Positions 10,917 through 22,523 of a stretch of DNA of 64,000 nt are shown piece by piece; position 1 is the first letter of the stretch; each line of letters starts with the position of its first letter. A model generated the notes under the pieces. The model was given only the letters and a program-made list of their open reading frames with translations. It was not told where the DNA came from and searched no databases. Where the stretch lies: positions 58,323,977-58,387,976 of the forward strand of contig OX424555.1 in NCBI GenBank assembly GCA_949152475.1, in the 5' to 3' direction. Source of the DNA: Terebella lapidaria. Lineage: Eukaryota > Annelida > Polychaeta > Terebellida > Terebellidae. A program made the position numbers and the translations under genes.

Positions 10917-11345
10917 CCAGGGCCTTCGCTGAGAGTACCAAGAAAGCCTATCGTGCCTACTGAAATTCTTATCTACGATTTTGCTTAAGGTTCGACTACA
11001 CCCCGGTGCCGATATCAAAACCCCAGTTAAATTGGTATGTCGCTCATCTGATTGAACGCCTCTCCCCAGTCTCTATCCCTAAGTATTTGTCGGTGGTTAG
11101 ACTTATGCATATCGAATCGTCATTCCCTGACCCATAAAGGATAATTGGTTCTTGCATTTGTTGTTACGTGGAATAAAACGAGACAAGGGTTCCCCTAGCA
11201 GGTTTAAACTACCAATAACCCCAAAAATTCTATGTCAAATTCATTCTGTACTGGCCTTGTCTACACCACAGGATCACGTGTTTCGGAGTATTTTGGGGAC
11301 TGGAGGTCCGAGGCATACAAAAAGTACATCCACCTCGATATCAAA
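10917..11345 (+). pseudogene. DIRS tyrosine recombinase N-terminal remnant
   Basis: The translated segments AFAESTKKAYRAY, FDYTPVPISKPQLNWYVAHL, ERLSPVSIPKYLSVVRLMH and, in another frame, LLLRGIKRDKGSP, KLPITPKIL and LALSTPQDHVF are characteristic of the DIRS YR N-terminal domain. A TGA and a TAA interrupt it, and the catalytic R..HxxR..Y part is not visible downstream. Confidence 0.75.
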
Positions 11346-11390
11346 CAAAAGGTTTCACTAGTATCCTCCTACATACAACAAACTACTATA

Positions 11391-12035
11391 TAGACGTGGG
11401 ATTGGGGACATTTGTAGATTAGCCTGTAGCAATAAAGCCCTACATGAAATATCCCAAACTGTATTTGTGTTGGTTATTTCTGTCTTAATTTCGGGTTATT
11501 TCATAAAGGTTTGATATCAATCAACCAGTTGAGTGTGATAAACCATTTGAGTGTTCCATAGCCGGCTTAGGAACTATTTCATGGCATATGAATTCCTCAT
11601 ACTTATACATACCATAAATCGGAAAACGTCAAATTTCCCGTCCTCTTCTCGCCGCTCAGTCACATGTTGAAATTCCAACCCACCCTCAGTCCCAGTATAT
11701 GTTCCCTTTTATCTGTATCACTCCGATTGGTATATCACGGTCAACTCCGTGTTATTTTATCAATGTTTTTGTCTATTTCAAACTAATGGTTTTGTATATC
11801 CATTGTATTCGTATTTAAATTATTTGTACATGTCAAATTGCATGTATTTTATGTCATATGTTTTTATATGACGCCTCACTTTTTTCTATCTATGTCATTT
11901 TGGTATGCACTATGTGTAGTTGTGGGGAAATTTGTAGATTGTAGCCTGCAGCAATAAAGCCCTACGTCAAATATCCCAAACTGTATTTCTTTGGTTATTT
12001 CTGTTTTAATTTCGGGTTATCTCATATAGGTTTAC
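11391..12035 (+). repeat. Direct repeat pair of about 120 bp (11391-11510 and 11918-12035)
   Basis: Both copies contain gcaataaagccctac, aaatatcccaaactgtattt and ggttatttctg...ttaatttcgggttat, diverged by roughly 10 percent and about 525 bp apart. The AATAAA in each could be a transposon poly(A) signal. Their position after the YR remnant suggests terminal parts of the DIRS element. Confidence 0.7.
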
Positions 12036-12480
12036 ATTCAAATTATCAACCATTAGATCAAGTTGTTTAGTATATTGAGTGAATGCTTTGTCAAACCGTG
12101 TGAACGTTATACTATATTGAATTAACAGTGTATTATAGGACTGAACTGATAATAAATTGAGAGAATGATTTAATATTTTGAATGAAAGGTACAACATATA
12201 TAGATTAAACGATTTATTAAATTGAGCGAACAGTTTCCTTTTTTCCTTGCCATGTCCTATTAGGATGTCTGACCAATAAGTTCACTCAATTTTCACTCAA
12301 ATGATCGAACCATTAGTTCATGTTGTTAAGTATAATGTGTGAACGGTTTGTCAAACTGTGTGAACGATGTTATATTGAACCAACAATGTCTAATACAAGG
12401 GAAAGATTAACTAAATTGAGGGAAAGAATTATTATACCTGGTATTGAAAGAACTATTTAATATACATTATAGAACAAACG
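12036..12480 (+). repeat. Diverged tandem duplication, period about 262 bp
   Basis: The block aaccattagatcaagttgtt...gtcaaaccgtgtgaacg near 12048 recurs as aaccattagttcatgttgtt...gtcaaactgtgtgaacg near 12308. Both are A+T-rich, non-coding and noticeably diverged. Confidence 0.6.
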
Positions 12481-12780
12481 AATTGATAAATTGGGCAGTT
12501 TGGTTTACTTTTTGAACCATGCACTGTAGCTTCGCAATAAGATACATTGTAATAAATGAACATTTATAGATTGCACAAGGTACACTTTATTCTAAACAGT
12601 ATTAAACGCTACCATCTTCGATATAGCCTATTCAAATATATTAAACCACACTGATGTGATGGTGGCGATATTTCGTCCGAAGTTGTTGGCATGTGTTACG
12701 TTAAAGCTCTCGCCTCCGAACACAATGGGTCTTTAGGCATACAGTGCCAGCGACATAATCAATGAAAGGGATGCCGCCCA

Positions 12781-12786
12781 TATAAG
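12781..12786 (+). promoter_or_regulatory. Candidate TATA box of the PAN/lectin/kringle gene
   Basis: TATAAG in the context cccatataagcagg lies 158 bp before the signal-peptide ATG at 12944, leaving room for a leader of about 130 nt. A short upstream ATG (ccacatgg, about 12832) lies in this leader and would be a uORF. Confidence 0.45.
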
Positions 12787-12943
12787 CAGGAAGACACACT
12801 GCTATTGTCTCTATCGAGACATTATGCCACATGGATGACAGGAAAAGTCAATGGACAATATATACAGTATACCTACAAACTGGTGATAGGCAAATAATCT
12901 TGTTATTCAACTTCTATTCAACTTCGACCTATGCCTTTGCATT

Positions 12944-13247
12944 ATGGAATTACTCTTGCTGGTCCTGTTAATCCACTGGAAAACTTCCACTGCAACAGAT
13001 ACGTGTTATCGGAAAGTGTTCTACCCGAGACATGGACAGCGTCAAGCCGAGGGTACTGTACTCTTCGAGTACACTAGGCGTAGTGTACGCGTGACAGAGT
13101 GTCAGCGCCTGTGTAGACAGTACCTGACGTGTACAGGATACAACGTTCACTGGGTCGACGTCAGTCAGTTGGCGGGAACTTGTCAATTGGTGGTCGCCAG
13201 CGGCTACCGACCTACTACAGTACTGGATGGCAACTACTCCTTCTACA
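12944..13247 (+). CDS. Exon 1: signal peptide and PAN/apple-like domain of a secreted lectin-kringle protein
   Basis: ATG 12944 opens a hydrophobic signal peptide (MELLLLVLLIHWKTSTA) followed by a cysteine-rich PAN/apple-like module of about 84 residues, with cysteines in DTCYRKV, VTECQRLC, LTCTGYNV and GTCQLVV. The exon ends at a strong donor (TTCTACA|GTAAGT) in phase 1, the class typical of exon-shuffled extracellular modules. It joins in frame to the exon at 15448. PAN modules bind proteins or carbohydrates outside the cell; the ligand here is unknown. The four supported exons total 957 nt, or 318 residues. Alternatively the PAN exon could belong to a protein with further exons outside those I recognise. 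Confidence 0.85.
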
Positions 13248-15447
13248 GTAAGTATTGTATTGTGTCTTATTTAATTAAAAAGTCTCAAAAGTCTATGGGT
13301 CATAAACGAGAGTGATAAATATGTTTATTCAAGTTAGCCTTTAATTTTGATATTTAAAACCTGTTCATATCTTTTTTTTGTCAAAGTTGGAGAGGGTTTA
13401 AAGGTATAGTTGTGTAATTTGACAAATCCCTACTGATACTCAGAAGGCAATTCTGTTCAACAAATGCACATTATCATTTGAAGGTTTATAACTGATCATC
13501 CTGCCCCAACTTTCATCGTGGAATAGTTATTAACCGAACATGATTTTGCTAATTTGCTTGAGTTTGAATTTTCCTAACCATTTGAGATCGGCACGTTTGG
13601 TTTGAAAATATTCAGCGTCATGTGTCCTATGGTCCCATATGTTTACATTATTTTCATTTCTCGAGGATATGAACATTGACATACACCCCGGGTTTTCCCA
13701 GAAATCCAAGATTCCATTTTAGGTTGAGACAAGTAAACGTCAGGGATCCAGAGTAGCAAAAGTGGTCGCCGCATGAAACAAATGCGTTGGCCAAAATTCT
13801 TGCTGTGAGATCGTCAGTCAAATAAACTGATAAAATTGAATGATGTTTGTGCTAGAATATCAGTTCGTGCGCTGAGCGGCAGGTGGAAAAATGTGCACTG
13901 TGCTAAGCGGCACCGGAAGTTAAAGTAACTTTGTATTTGATATACGCCGCCGCTGATGCGGCGACCAATTAACAAGTGGTTCGATGGAACTGGAATTACG
14001 TATGGTATGTAATTTGTTATGGACTTTGCTGTTCGACACCCAGGTAGAGTGTATCTAAATGATACTTTTTAAATAACCATATCACAGTATTTAAATATCA
14101 TCAGCAACTGGATGTGGGTAAAAATACGAATAGTTATCAAAATTATCAGATATCTTGTGAAATGAAATCAAGACAACGTAAGATCATGTTAAATGCCTTT
14201 AAAATGACTAAGATTCATACATGTATAGATCTTGGTTGTGGCAAATAATTCAAGCAAATAACATATGTTATCAAATTAATTTCTGTTCTAATTGTTATCA
14301 ATTTAATTTCTGTCCTTCCACTACTTACGGTTACGCTGCGTAACCGTGATTTTGACAACCACTAAATGTATATGTAACTGAACACTGATTATATTCAATG
14401 TTATATACCGAGTATGTATATAGATGTTAAGGACCTTAATTAATTGTTAAGTTGATTGATTAATTAACCTATTAGACACTTGTGACGTCACAAAAACTTA
14501 GTGCAATGGATCGAGAAACGAACATTTGTCACTGAAACTGTTAAATCTTCATAACTAATCAAGATATGGACATGCCATGAACACTATTATCACCCATGAG
14601 ATTCTCTTTATCAACAGTAAAAAAGAAGGCTATAAAATACGTAAGTAAGACGTATTGGGTAATAGCTCATAACAAATTCGTAAATGGCTATCTGGTAGAA
14701 AAAAGGAGGACCAACCATGTTTTGGTCACCAGAAAATGATTCCTTTTCTCCGTAACCAATGACACAGGGTGAAGGGATATTATATAGAAATATCACACTA
14801 GAATACGACTTTATTTTAACACATAACTATTCTGAAAAAAAAACCCTTAAGAGGTTAAAAGACAAAATTATGATACAGTGGAATACAGTCAATGCGATCG
14901 ATTTAATGTTTCCACAGTATTCCAAGGCGATTCTCTTCGTAGAAAGACTTGAATATTTGATTCCATCATGTTTCGGGTGAGTTGTTTGGATGCGAGATTG
15001 GCCGGGTGTTGAAGTCTGCAGTCATGTGTCATATATTACCAGACAATATCATACTGAATATATGTTGTTTTTTTAATGTACCCAGACACATTCCAGCTTT
15101 ATTTGAAAACGTGTGAGAGATTTTTTAAAAGGTAATGATCAGAGGCTGCTTTTGAATGTCGCTTCGTGCGAAACAGTAACATTACACTTGACAACCCGTA
15201 GAATCGCATTAGGTTACCTACATATAGGCCTATGCAATAATTTGGCTCGTAAAGTCGGAGCAAGCATAGCTATGAATAATGTGATTAGGATACACTCCAA
15301 TCCTTCCTGACCTGGGAGACATTGATCGAGCGAACCAGCCCTTGAATCATTGTAGCGTTTGTCACTGTGTTATGTACATGTGGTCATTGGCCCGTGTGTC
15401 CATGTGATAATTACTTTTATATCTAATCCACACTATCCCCATGTCAG
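13248..15447 (+). other. Intron 1 of the PAN/lectin/kringle gene
   Basis: GT-AG intron, phase 1. It contains a near-perfect short palindrome at about 14325-14345 (acggttacgc-t-gcgtaaccgt) and otherwise A+T-rich DNA with no supported gene. Confidence 0.7.
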
Positions 15448-15621
15448 GTGTGTGCCCCGTGGGTATGTCCTATTACCACGAGACCCGGAGTTGCTATAGT
15501 TACGTGGAGACTACATTGACGTGGGATGCAGCGAGAGGGCACTGCAGGTCTATTTACTCCGGAGCACATCTTATTGACGTCACTTCCGCAGCGGAACAGG
15601 AAATAATGCAGAGGATTGCTG
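15448..15621 (+). CDS. Exon 2: N-terminal half of a C-type lectin domain
   Basis: Acceptor catgtcag|GT and donor GCTG|GTGAGA bound a 174-nt phase 1-1 exon. It encodes CPVGMSYYHETRSCYSY, the helix TWDAARGHCRSIYSGAHL and the segment AAEQEIMQRIAG, that is strand 1 and the two helices of a C-type lectin-like fold. The domain is incomplete here; the missing half (WLDG..., QCIAAF..., FICEYEV) lies in the exon at 27251-27480. Joined to exon 1 it stays in frame. Confidence 0.88.
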
Positions 15622-16225
15622 GTGAGAAAATTGCACATGATTATAGATCTCTCTACATTCTGTGTTTCAACAAACATAGGAAAAGTGTAGCTTTGGCCTT
15701 ACATTATGTATGCTTAAAAAAAGACTGAAATGTATTCTAACAAAATATTCAATTCCATAATAATTTATTATCGAAGAAATATTATGAATAGGTATAATAA
15801 TGATAAGTTAGGTAATTAATTATAACATGTTTTTTTTCTCTTTATTCCTGTCAAATTTTAAACAAATAATTGAGATATTGGCATGCGGTAAAACTATTAT
15901 ATTACTTTAGACTAATTTCAGAATCTGTAATTACCAATATTGTTTATCATATAAGTGTACACGCTAGATTCTTGGCTATTCAAAAACAGAAGTCGATCAG
16001 AGCATATGATGGCAAATATGTTCACACACACAAAAAAAACGAAAACACAGGTCATGTTGTAATCAGTGTGAACCAAATCAGCAGCATATTCTTGCAGCTC
16101 GTTTATTCGAGACGTACATGTAGGCTTATACATTATACTCTGTCGTTATTTTGGCATATACAGTTCATTGCAAGTTTCGTTTGGTAAAATTGACATCCAC
16201 TGGCTGAACTATGCATGTGTGATTT

Positions 16226-16669
16226 AAAGTAATTGGTCGGGCTTTGTTTCTATTGCAAAATGTTGTATGTTTGTTGTTGGAATCATCAAAATTTGGCTGT
16301 ATTGGTGGCAATAGATCGATACTTACATTCATACTACTGGGCCGGTGTCACTGCTGGTGGACGTTAAGTCTGTGCCCGAGGATACCATCAACTCAGTAGC
16401 CTTTCGGCTTGTGATTAGGTACTTATGTACTTGTCATATATCTTTTCCATGGGGTTTGTTTCGGATTTCTAAATCATTTTCATAGGTTGTTGGGCAGTTG
16501 TATACTAATTCCATCAGGTGTACGGTAGAAACAACTACATTTGTCAGCCCCTGATGACGCCAGTGTGTCTTTTGATAAAGTAATTGGTCGGGCTTTGTTT
16601 CTATTGCAAAATGTTGTATGTTTGTTTTTGGAATCATCAAAATTTGGCTGTATTGGTGGTAATAGATCA
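16226..16669 (+). repeat. 93-bp direct repeat pair, 351 bp apart
   Basis: aaagtaattggtcgggcttt...ttggctgtattggtgg at 16226-16318 recurs at 16577-16669 with only a few differences. It lies in intron 2 and has no coding role that I can see. Confidence 0.85.
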
Positions 16670-17035
16670 TTAATAGTAATAGTGGTAATAGAACACCTGA
16701 TATCACCTCTTGATGGCCATTTTGGGGGTTCATGAGTTTCCCTGTCATTTTTTTGTTTTCTCTCACTTCGTATGCCTGATATGACTTTCTGTCCCCGGAC
16801 TATGAGATTGGATAATGGACCCTGTTTTGTTTGCTCAGAATACTTAATACTGGGTATTGATTCCTCGTCTATATCGATACTTACATTTTATCTTGTCATG
16901 ATACGTATAAGTTGACAAGTGTAGTATTACCCTTCCACGCCAGCACTACAGACGACACACCCTGTAACATCCACACTTGCATCATATCTTAACGGATTGT
17001 CTCTCTTCAGTCATCGATAATGTTTGTTTGCTAAT

Positions 17036-17844
17036 AAGTCGTATGTATGAGATAAGTCGTATGTATGAGATATAACTCATACGTACGAGATAAGAAATTT
17101 TACGCCCTTGATAGCAATACGCTTCCGTAGTGAAACGTATTGTTATCAAGTGTGTAAAAAAATGTATCTCGTACGTATGACTTATATCTCGTATGTACGA
17201 CCTATTAACTCGTACGTACGACTTATTAGCTCGTACGTACGACTTATTAACTCGTATGTACGACTTAATATCTCGTACGTATGACTTATTATCATCGGAT
17301 TGCTGAAAATGCGCGATGCTGATTGGTCAGTTTCCCGACAATACCACGCCGTATTTGTAGAGCTGAGAAACGATATTTTCTGTATCGTGGGCTTCAGGCG
17401 GGGTAATACGGAATGACGTTTTGGAGAGTTCCATAAATTCCAATGATAAAATCGTTACCATGGACTTCAGACCCCAATACGGCATGATATCTGCCTTCAG
17501 TCAGCATATACCACTCGGCCTGCGGCCTCGTGGTATATGGTGACTTCAGGCAGATATCACGCCGTATTGGGGTCTGAAGGCCATGATAACTTATAGTATC
17601 TCATAAGTACGACTTACTAACTCGTACGTACGAGTTAATAAGTCATACGTACGAGTTAATAAGTCGCACGTATGACTTAATAAGTCGTACGTATGACTTA
17701 ATAAGTCATATATATGACTTAATAAGTCGTACGTATGACTTAATAAGTCGTACATACGACTTATTACGTGATACGTACGACTTGTTAACTCGTACGTACG
17801 AGATACAAATTTTTACACACTTGATAGCAATACGCTTCCGTAGT
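17036..17844. mobile_element. Foldback element E1: arrays of CGTACGTACG palindromes around a long hairpin
   Basis: The main element (about 17129-17844) has inverted ends: cgtattgttatcaagtgtgt on the left and acacacttgatagcaatacg on the right, continuing to cttccgtagt. Inside each end is an array of 20-bp units such as taactcgtacgtacgactta, each a palindrome centred on CGTACGTACG or a variant. In the centre a long inverted repeat (about 17460-17580) pairs cttcagaccccaatacggc with gccgtattggggtctgaag around ggcctgcggcc. A partial second copy lies head-to-head at 17036-17130. Non-coding, in intron 2 of the lectin-kringle gene. Confidence 0.85.
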
Positions 17845-18397
17845 ATTAGGCCTAAATGTAGGCAGTTGACAATAGATCTGTGTAAAATATGTGAGATCTA
17901 TGAGAAGATTGAGCATTGGGCATGCGGAAGGGGATAATATATAAATCATTGCATTGCTCAACGTTATCTACTTTGTATTGCCGTTTATAGTCGGTCGGAA
18001 CACAAAACAATGGAAATGCAATCCAATACAGGCTACATTGATCGGCGATTTCTCCATAGCCTGGCTTCCTTTATAACCAGCTGTAATGTTTCATCTACAG
18101 CGACTCATATCTAAATCATCATTATAAAATATCAGATATTTTAAAGGTGGGCATCGCCTGACACTTGGGAATATCTTCATTTTTTACTACTTCATGTTTG
18201 TATTGATAACTTCGCCATATGAATACCAATTTATGAACATAGCTGCTGCAACCCTGGTAAATGAAGACTGCGGCAACAAGTCTATAATTTGTTCGAATAC
18301 GCAGTGAATACCGAGAACATCGCTGATAGATAACGAGGTGGATCTTCCATTCATTTACATGCTTCATTGTGAAACTTTCTGAAGAGTTGGACCACAT

Positions 18398-19340
18398 GAT
18401 ATAGATCAAAGAGCCTAAAATACCAAGAGCGGGCACTCAGTCGTATTTCCGAATTGCCAGGAATGGCTCTGGGACAGAGCCAGGCAGTAAAGTCGAATAA
18501 AAAACGAGGCACTGCCAGACTATCCAAAACTGTTATAAATCTATTGTGTCATGAATAATATACACAAAGTGCGTGAATAAAGAAAGTTTTTCCCACCTTT
18601 CACTGCAAAGAAGAAGTTTTAGTATTTTTTCTTCAAATCTGACAAGAAATTCTGAAACTGAAACAGGAAATGGCTGTGTGTATACTGTTGGTCAAAAATT
18701 TGGTATGTAGTACATAACTCCCATCCTCCAAAATGCCGAAAGTTTCACTTCGACAGTCGCGCAACCCCTCTGGAAAATTTCATCTCACCTTCAACTTCTG
18801 ATATAAATCTGCTAAACCAAATTTTGGTTGATTTGGTATCGATCAGAAGATCGAAACTGACTTTTGCCAAGTTGTATATTTGTGCACCAAACCTCAGAGA
18901 CCCCTGGCGAATGAAAGCTCACAGACAAAAATGACCGGTGGGAAAAACGAAATTACACCTCGTCTGAGATTGTGGAAATTTCTTGTATATAACTCACTTC
19001 CTCGACTGCTAAACTGCTGCTAATGGAGAGATTATAGGTAACTGAAACTAATTATATTAAAAAGTCGTGGTGCTCAATGAAAAATAATATACCGTCGTGC
19101 CAACATCATTATGTTCTGCCTGGCTCTCTCAGAGCCATCCTGGCAAATTTCCGAACTGACCACACTCCTCCAGTGGCGATTCAACATATAACTCACAAGA
19201 TATTGCCGGATAGAGACGTCGTGAGCAGTGAGTGAGCTGGTCGCTCCTTCTGTGGCGATGTTGGTCTTTTGTTTTATTTGTCACCATGTAGTCGAATGGA
19301 AGTGCCGCCTCTTGGTATTTCAGGCTCTTTGATATAGATC
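18398..19340. mobile_element. Foldback element of about 0.94 kb with two nested inverted-repeat pairs
   Basis: The outer arms are 18398-18436 (tagatcaaagagcctaaaat, accaagagcgggcact) and 19302-19340 (inverse, a few mismatches). Inner arms at about 18438-18490 and 19118-19162 pair ttgccaggaatggctctg with cagagccatcctggcaa. The interior is non-coding. Confidence 0.75.
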
Positions 19341-20567
19341 ACCAGCCGAGATTTACTTTTCTGATGATATCCATGAATATGTAGTATTTAGCAGCTTTTT
19401 ACAAGCAAATTTTGCAGATGTAGCAAATTTGTCCGTGGAAGCACGCTGCATACATAATATCTCACTCGCTGCAGCGATCGATGCACATGAGCGGATTACG
19501 TTGTATGGGTTACAGCAGAAATACATAACGAGAGATGTATTTCTGATTACAGTGACCGCGACTCTACTCAGGCGGATTAGTGATCTGATATTCCTCAGGT
19601 ATTAAACTCAACAGAATTCATGTCATACACCATGTACACTCAACTTTTGGCCCAAGTAGCGCACTTTACTCTGTTAATACTACTCACCCACTGAATGTAT
19701 ACCATATCCGTCTGGCAGATTTTTAGGTTACCGACCCTATGGTCCGATAACCTATTGCCGTGGCGTTACGTCCGTCGTCCGTCCGTCGTCGTCCGTCCAC
19801 ATTTTTATCTTTAAAGTTTACGGTCCAATCTTTCTGAAAATTTGAGAAAAGATACCTTAAAATAATTTGAGAAGGAGGTATTTTTTATTTTTTTTATTTT
19901 TTATTTTTTTCAATTTTGAACTTTGGCGGCCATTTTCTCAGAAACTGTATGATCAGATTTGAGATTTTTGTTTCAAAAGATTCTCGTTATGTACCTCTGT
20001 GATGTGTATAAGTTTGGTTGCCCTTGAATCGCCGGCCTGCGTATGGCGGCCATTTTGAATTTTTGACGGGTCGACGAAACAAAATTGTTTCGGCCCAAAT
20101 CACATTACTATCCATTTTGGGCCATTTCTAGACAAAAAATTTTTTTCACCCTTTGAAAAAAATTGTGGACTTAGAAAATTTTCGGCACTTTTTTCCTTCA
20201 TAATGGGAGCTGCCAGGACTGTACTCATAGAACGCTTGAAGATAGAGCTTAGAAATAGGCAATTTCAAATGGAAAGTCATATGGCGACGTGTGTGGTGAC
20301 CTTAATTAACCTTAGATGACCTTGAAAGGTCAAAACAGCCATTTTGGGGTCAAAAAAATGCCCATATTTGCACCTTGTCTGTCTTTTCTCGAAAACTGTC
20401 TGATCAGTTTTGAGATTTTTGTTTTAAAAACTCCCTTTATGTACCTTTATGATGTGTGTAAGTTTTGCTGCCCTGGAATCGCCAGTCTCCGTGTGGCGGC
20501 CATTTTGAGTTTTTGACAGGTCGGCTGAAAGAATTTTTTTTGCCTCAAATCGCATTGTATGTACGTA

Positions 20568-20745
20568 CAGTGGATCCTGTGTTAAAGACCACCTGGTTTG
20601 AGAGACAATTCTGTTTTTTAAGACCGCTACACTTGGTCCCAAGTGACCTTTTATCATGTAAATGTACCTGTCATGAGAGACCATCTGTCATTTAGGAACA
20701 CCTTTTTGGGGTCCCTTGGGTGGTCTTAAAACACAGGATCAACTG
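20568..20745. mobile_element. Tigger/pogo-like MITE (copy 1)
   Basis: TA-flanked, 178 bp, with imperfect inverted ends cagtggatcctgtgttaaag and ttaaaacacaggatcaactg. The CAGT...ACTG ends and TA duplication fit pogo/Tigger elements. It was inserted before the 1.18-kb duplication, since both copies carry it. Confidence 0.8.
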
Positions 20746-21744
20746 TATGTATTTATTGACCGAAGTCCAGATAACATTACTATCCATTTTGGGTCATGTC
20801 ATACACCATGTACACTCAACTTTTGGCCCAAGTAGCGCACTTTACTCTGTTAATACTACTCACCCACTGAATGTATACCATATCCGTCTGGCAGATTTTT
20901 AGGTTACCGACCCTATGGTCCGATAACCTATTGCCGTGGCGTTACGTCCGTCGTCCGTCCGTCGTCGTCCGTCCACATTTTTATCTTTAAAGTTTACGGT
21001 CCAATCTTTCTGAAAATTTGAGAAAAGATACCTTAAAATAATTTGAGAAGGAGGTATTTTTTATTTTTTTTATTTTTTATTTTTTTCAATTTTGAACTTT
21101 GGCGGCCATTTTCTCAGAAACTGTATGATCAGATTTGAGATTTTTGTTTCAAAAGATTCTCGTTATGTACCTCTGTGATGTGTATAAGTTTGGTTGCCCT
21201 TGAATCGCCGGCCTGCGTATGGCGGCCATTTTGAATTTTTGACGGGTCGACGAAACAAAATTGTTTCGGCCCAAATCACATTACTATCCATTTTGGGCCA
21301 TTTCTAGACAAAAAATTTTTTTTCACCCTTTGAAAAAAATTGTGGACTTAGAAAATTTTCGGCACTTTTTTCCTTCATAATGGGAGCTGCCAGGACTGTA
21401 CTCATAGAACGCTTGAAGATAGAGCTTAGAAATAGGCAATTTCAAATGGAAAGTCATATGGCGACGTGTGTGGTGACCTTAATTAACCTTAGATGACCTT
21501 GAAAGGTCAAAACAGCCATTTTGGGGTCAAAAAAATGCCCATATTTGCACCTTGTCTGTCTTTTCTCGAAAACTGTCTGATCAGTTTTGAGATTTTTGTT
21601 TTAAAAACTCCCTTTATGTACCTTTATGATGTGTGTAAGTTTTGCTGCCCTGGAATCGCCAGTCTCCGTGTGGCGGCCATTTTGAGTTTTTGACAGGTCG
21701 GCTGAAAGAATTTTTTTTGCCTCAAATCGCATTGTATGTACGTA

Positions 21745-21922
21745 CAGTGGATCCTGTGTTAAAGACCACCTGGTTTGAGAGACAATTCTGTTTTTTAAGA
21801 CCGCTACACTTGGTCCCAAGTGACCTTTTATCATGTAAATGTACCTGTCATGAGAGACCATCTGTCATTTAGGAACACCTTTTTGGGGTCCCTTGGGTGG
21901 TCTTAAAACACAGGATCAACTG
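21745..21922. mobile_element. Tigger/pogo-like MITE (copy 2)
   Basis: Duplicate of the 20568-20745 element at the equivalent position in the second tandem unit, again flanked by TA. Confidence 0.8.
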
Positions 21923-21973
21923 TATGTATTTATTGACCGAAGTCCAGATAACATTACTATCCATTTTGGGTCA

Positions 21974-22240
21974 TTTCTAGGCCAAAAAAAAAATGTTCAC
22001 CCTTTGAAAAAAAATTTGGGACTGAAATGTGTAAATTTTGTCTAAAGAAATTTTTGTCTATATTTGTAGATAGACCTTGTATTTGTATTTTGAACATATA
22101 CAAGGTTATATGCTGCACACTTGATGGTGACATTGAAGTTCAAGAAGATGACCTCAAATGGTTAATCTGAATGTCTCACCTGTCGTGCTTCAACCAAAAT
22201 TGTCCGGTAACCTATCTTCGCCCTTGGGCTAATTTTTTTA
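21974..22240 (+). repeat. 3' end of the AGGTCA-family dispersed repeat
   Basis: Sequence ending ttgtccggtaacctatcttc then gcccttgggctaa resembles the ends seen at about 47,830 and 53,980, so 19.6-22.2 kb is one plus-strand member of the same dispersed family. Confidence 0.65.
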
Positions 22241-22388
22241 ATGGTCTTCATTGAAGAAATAGTAAGCTGCGCTACATGGGCCAGAAAATTTAGCAAGCAA
22301 GCCATTGATTGTTGCGGTACGCTGCTGTCATTGTAATGCAATAACAGTCCTAACTTTTGTCGCCGTGCGTAGGCCTACTATGAGAAGA

Positions 22389-22480
22389 AGCGACTAGATA
22401 AACTTGCTTGTATGTTACACATCATTTTTAATGATCTAAGCGACTAGATAAACTTGCTTGTATGTTACACATCATTTTTA
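22389..22480 (+). repeat. Short tandem duplication
   Basis: aagcgactagataaacttgc...cacatcatttttaa occurs twice head-to-tail, about 50 bp apart. Confidence 0.8.
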
Positions 22481-22523
22481 AAATTTGTAATGAAATTCAA
22501 TAAACTAATTTTCGGTTCGTGTC

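Larger units (their letters stand above)
8960..11390 (+). mobile_element. Degenerate DIRS-type (tyrosine recombinase) retrotransposon
   Basis: In order on the plus strand: a gag C-terminal remnant at about 8967-9062 (HKFAHVCSVDNCIQQHP then ATGP), reverse transcriptase at 9113-9688, RNase H-like sequence at about 9770-10235, and a tyrosine recombinase N-terminal region at about 10917-11345. RT, then RH, then YR is the DIRS order. Several frameshifts and in-frame stops make it a pseudoelement, and a MITE splits it at about 10268-10839. Terminal repeats were not resolved; a duplicated block at 11391-11510 and 11918-12035 may belong to its 3' part. Confidence 0.85.
19621..21973 (+). repeat. Tandem duplication of a 1.18-kb repeat unit
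   Basis: 19621-20796 and 20797-21973 are almost identical; the only difference noted is one T in a poly-T tract (unit length 1176 versus 1177). The unit starts tgtcatacaccatgtacact, includes ggttaccgaccctatggtcc and cgtccgtcgtccgtccgtcg, and carries a Tigger-like MITE. Near-identity implies a very recent duplication or an assembly artefact. Confidence 0.93.

Noticed and set aside
16434..16766. 110-residue minus-strand ORF
   Set aside because: It overlaps a duplicated 93-bp segment and shows no recognisable domain; I cannot support it as a gene.
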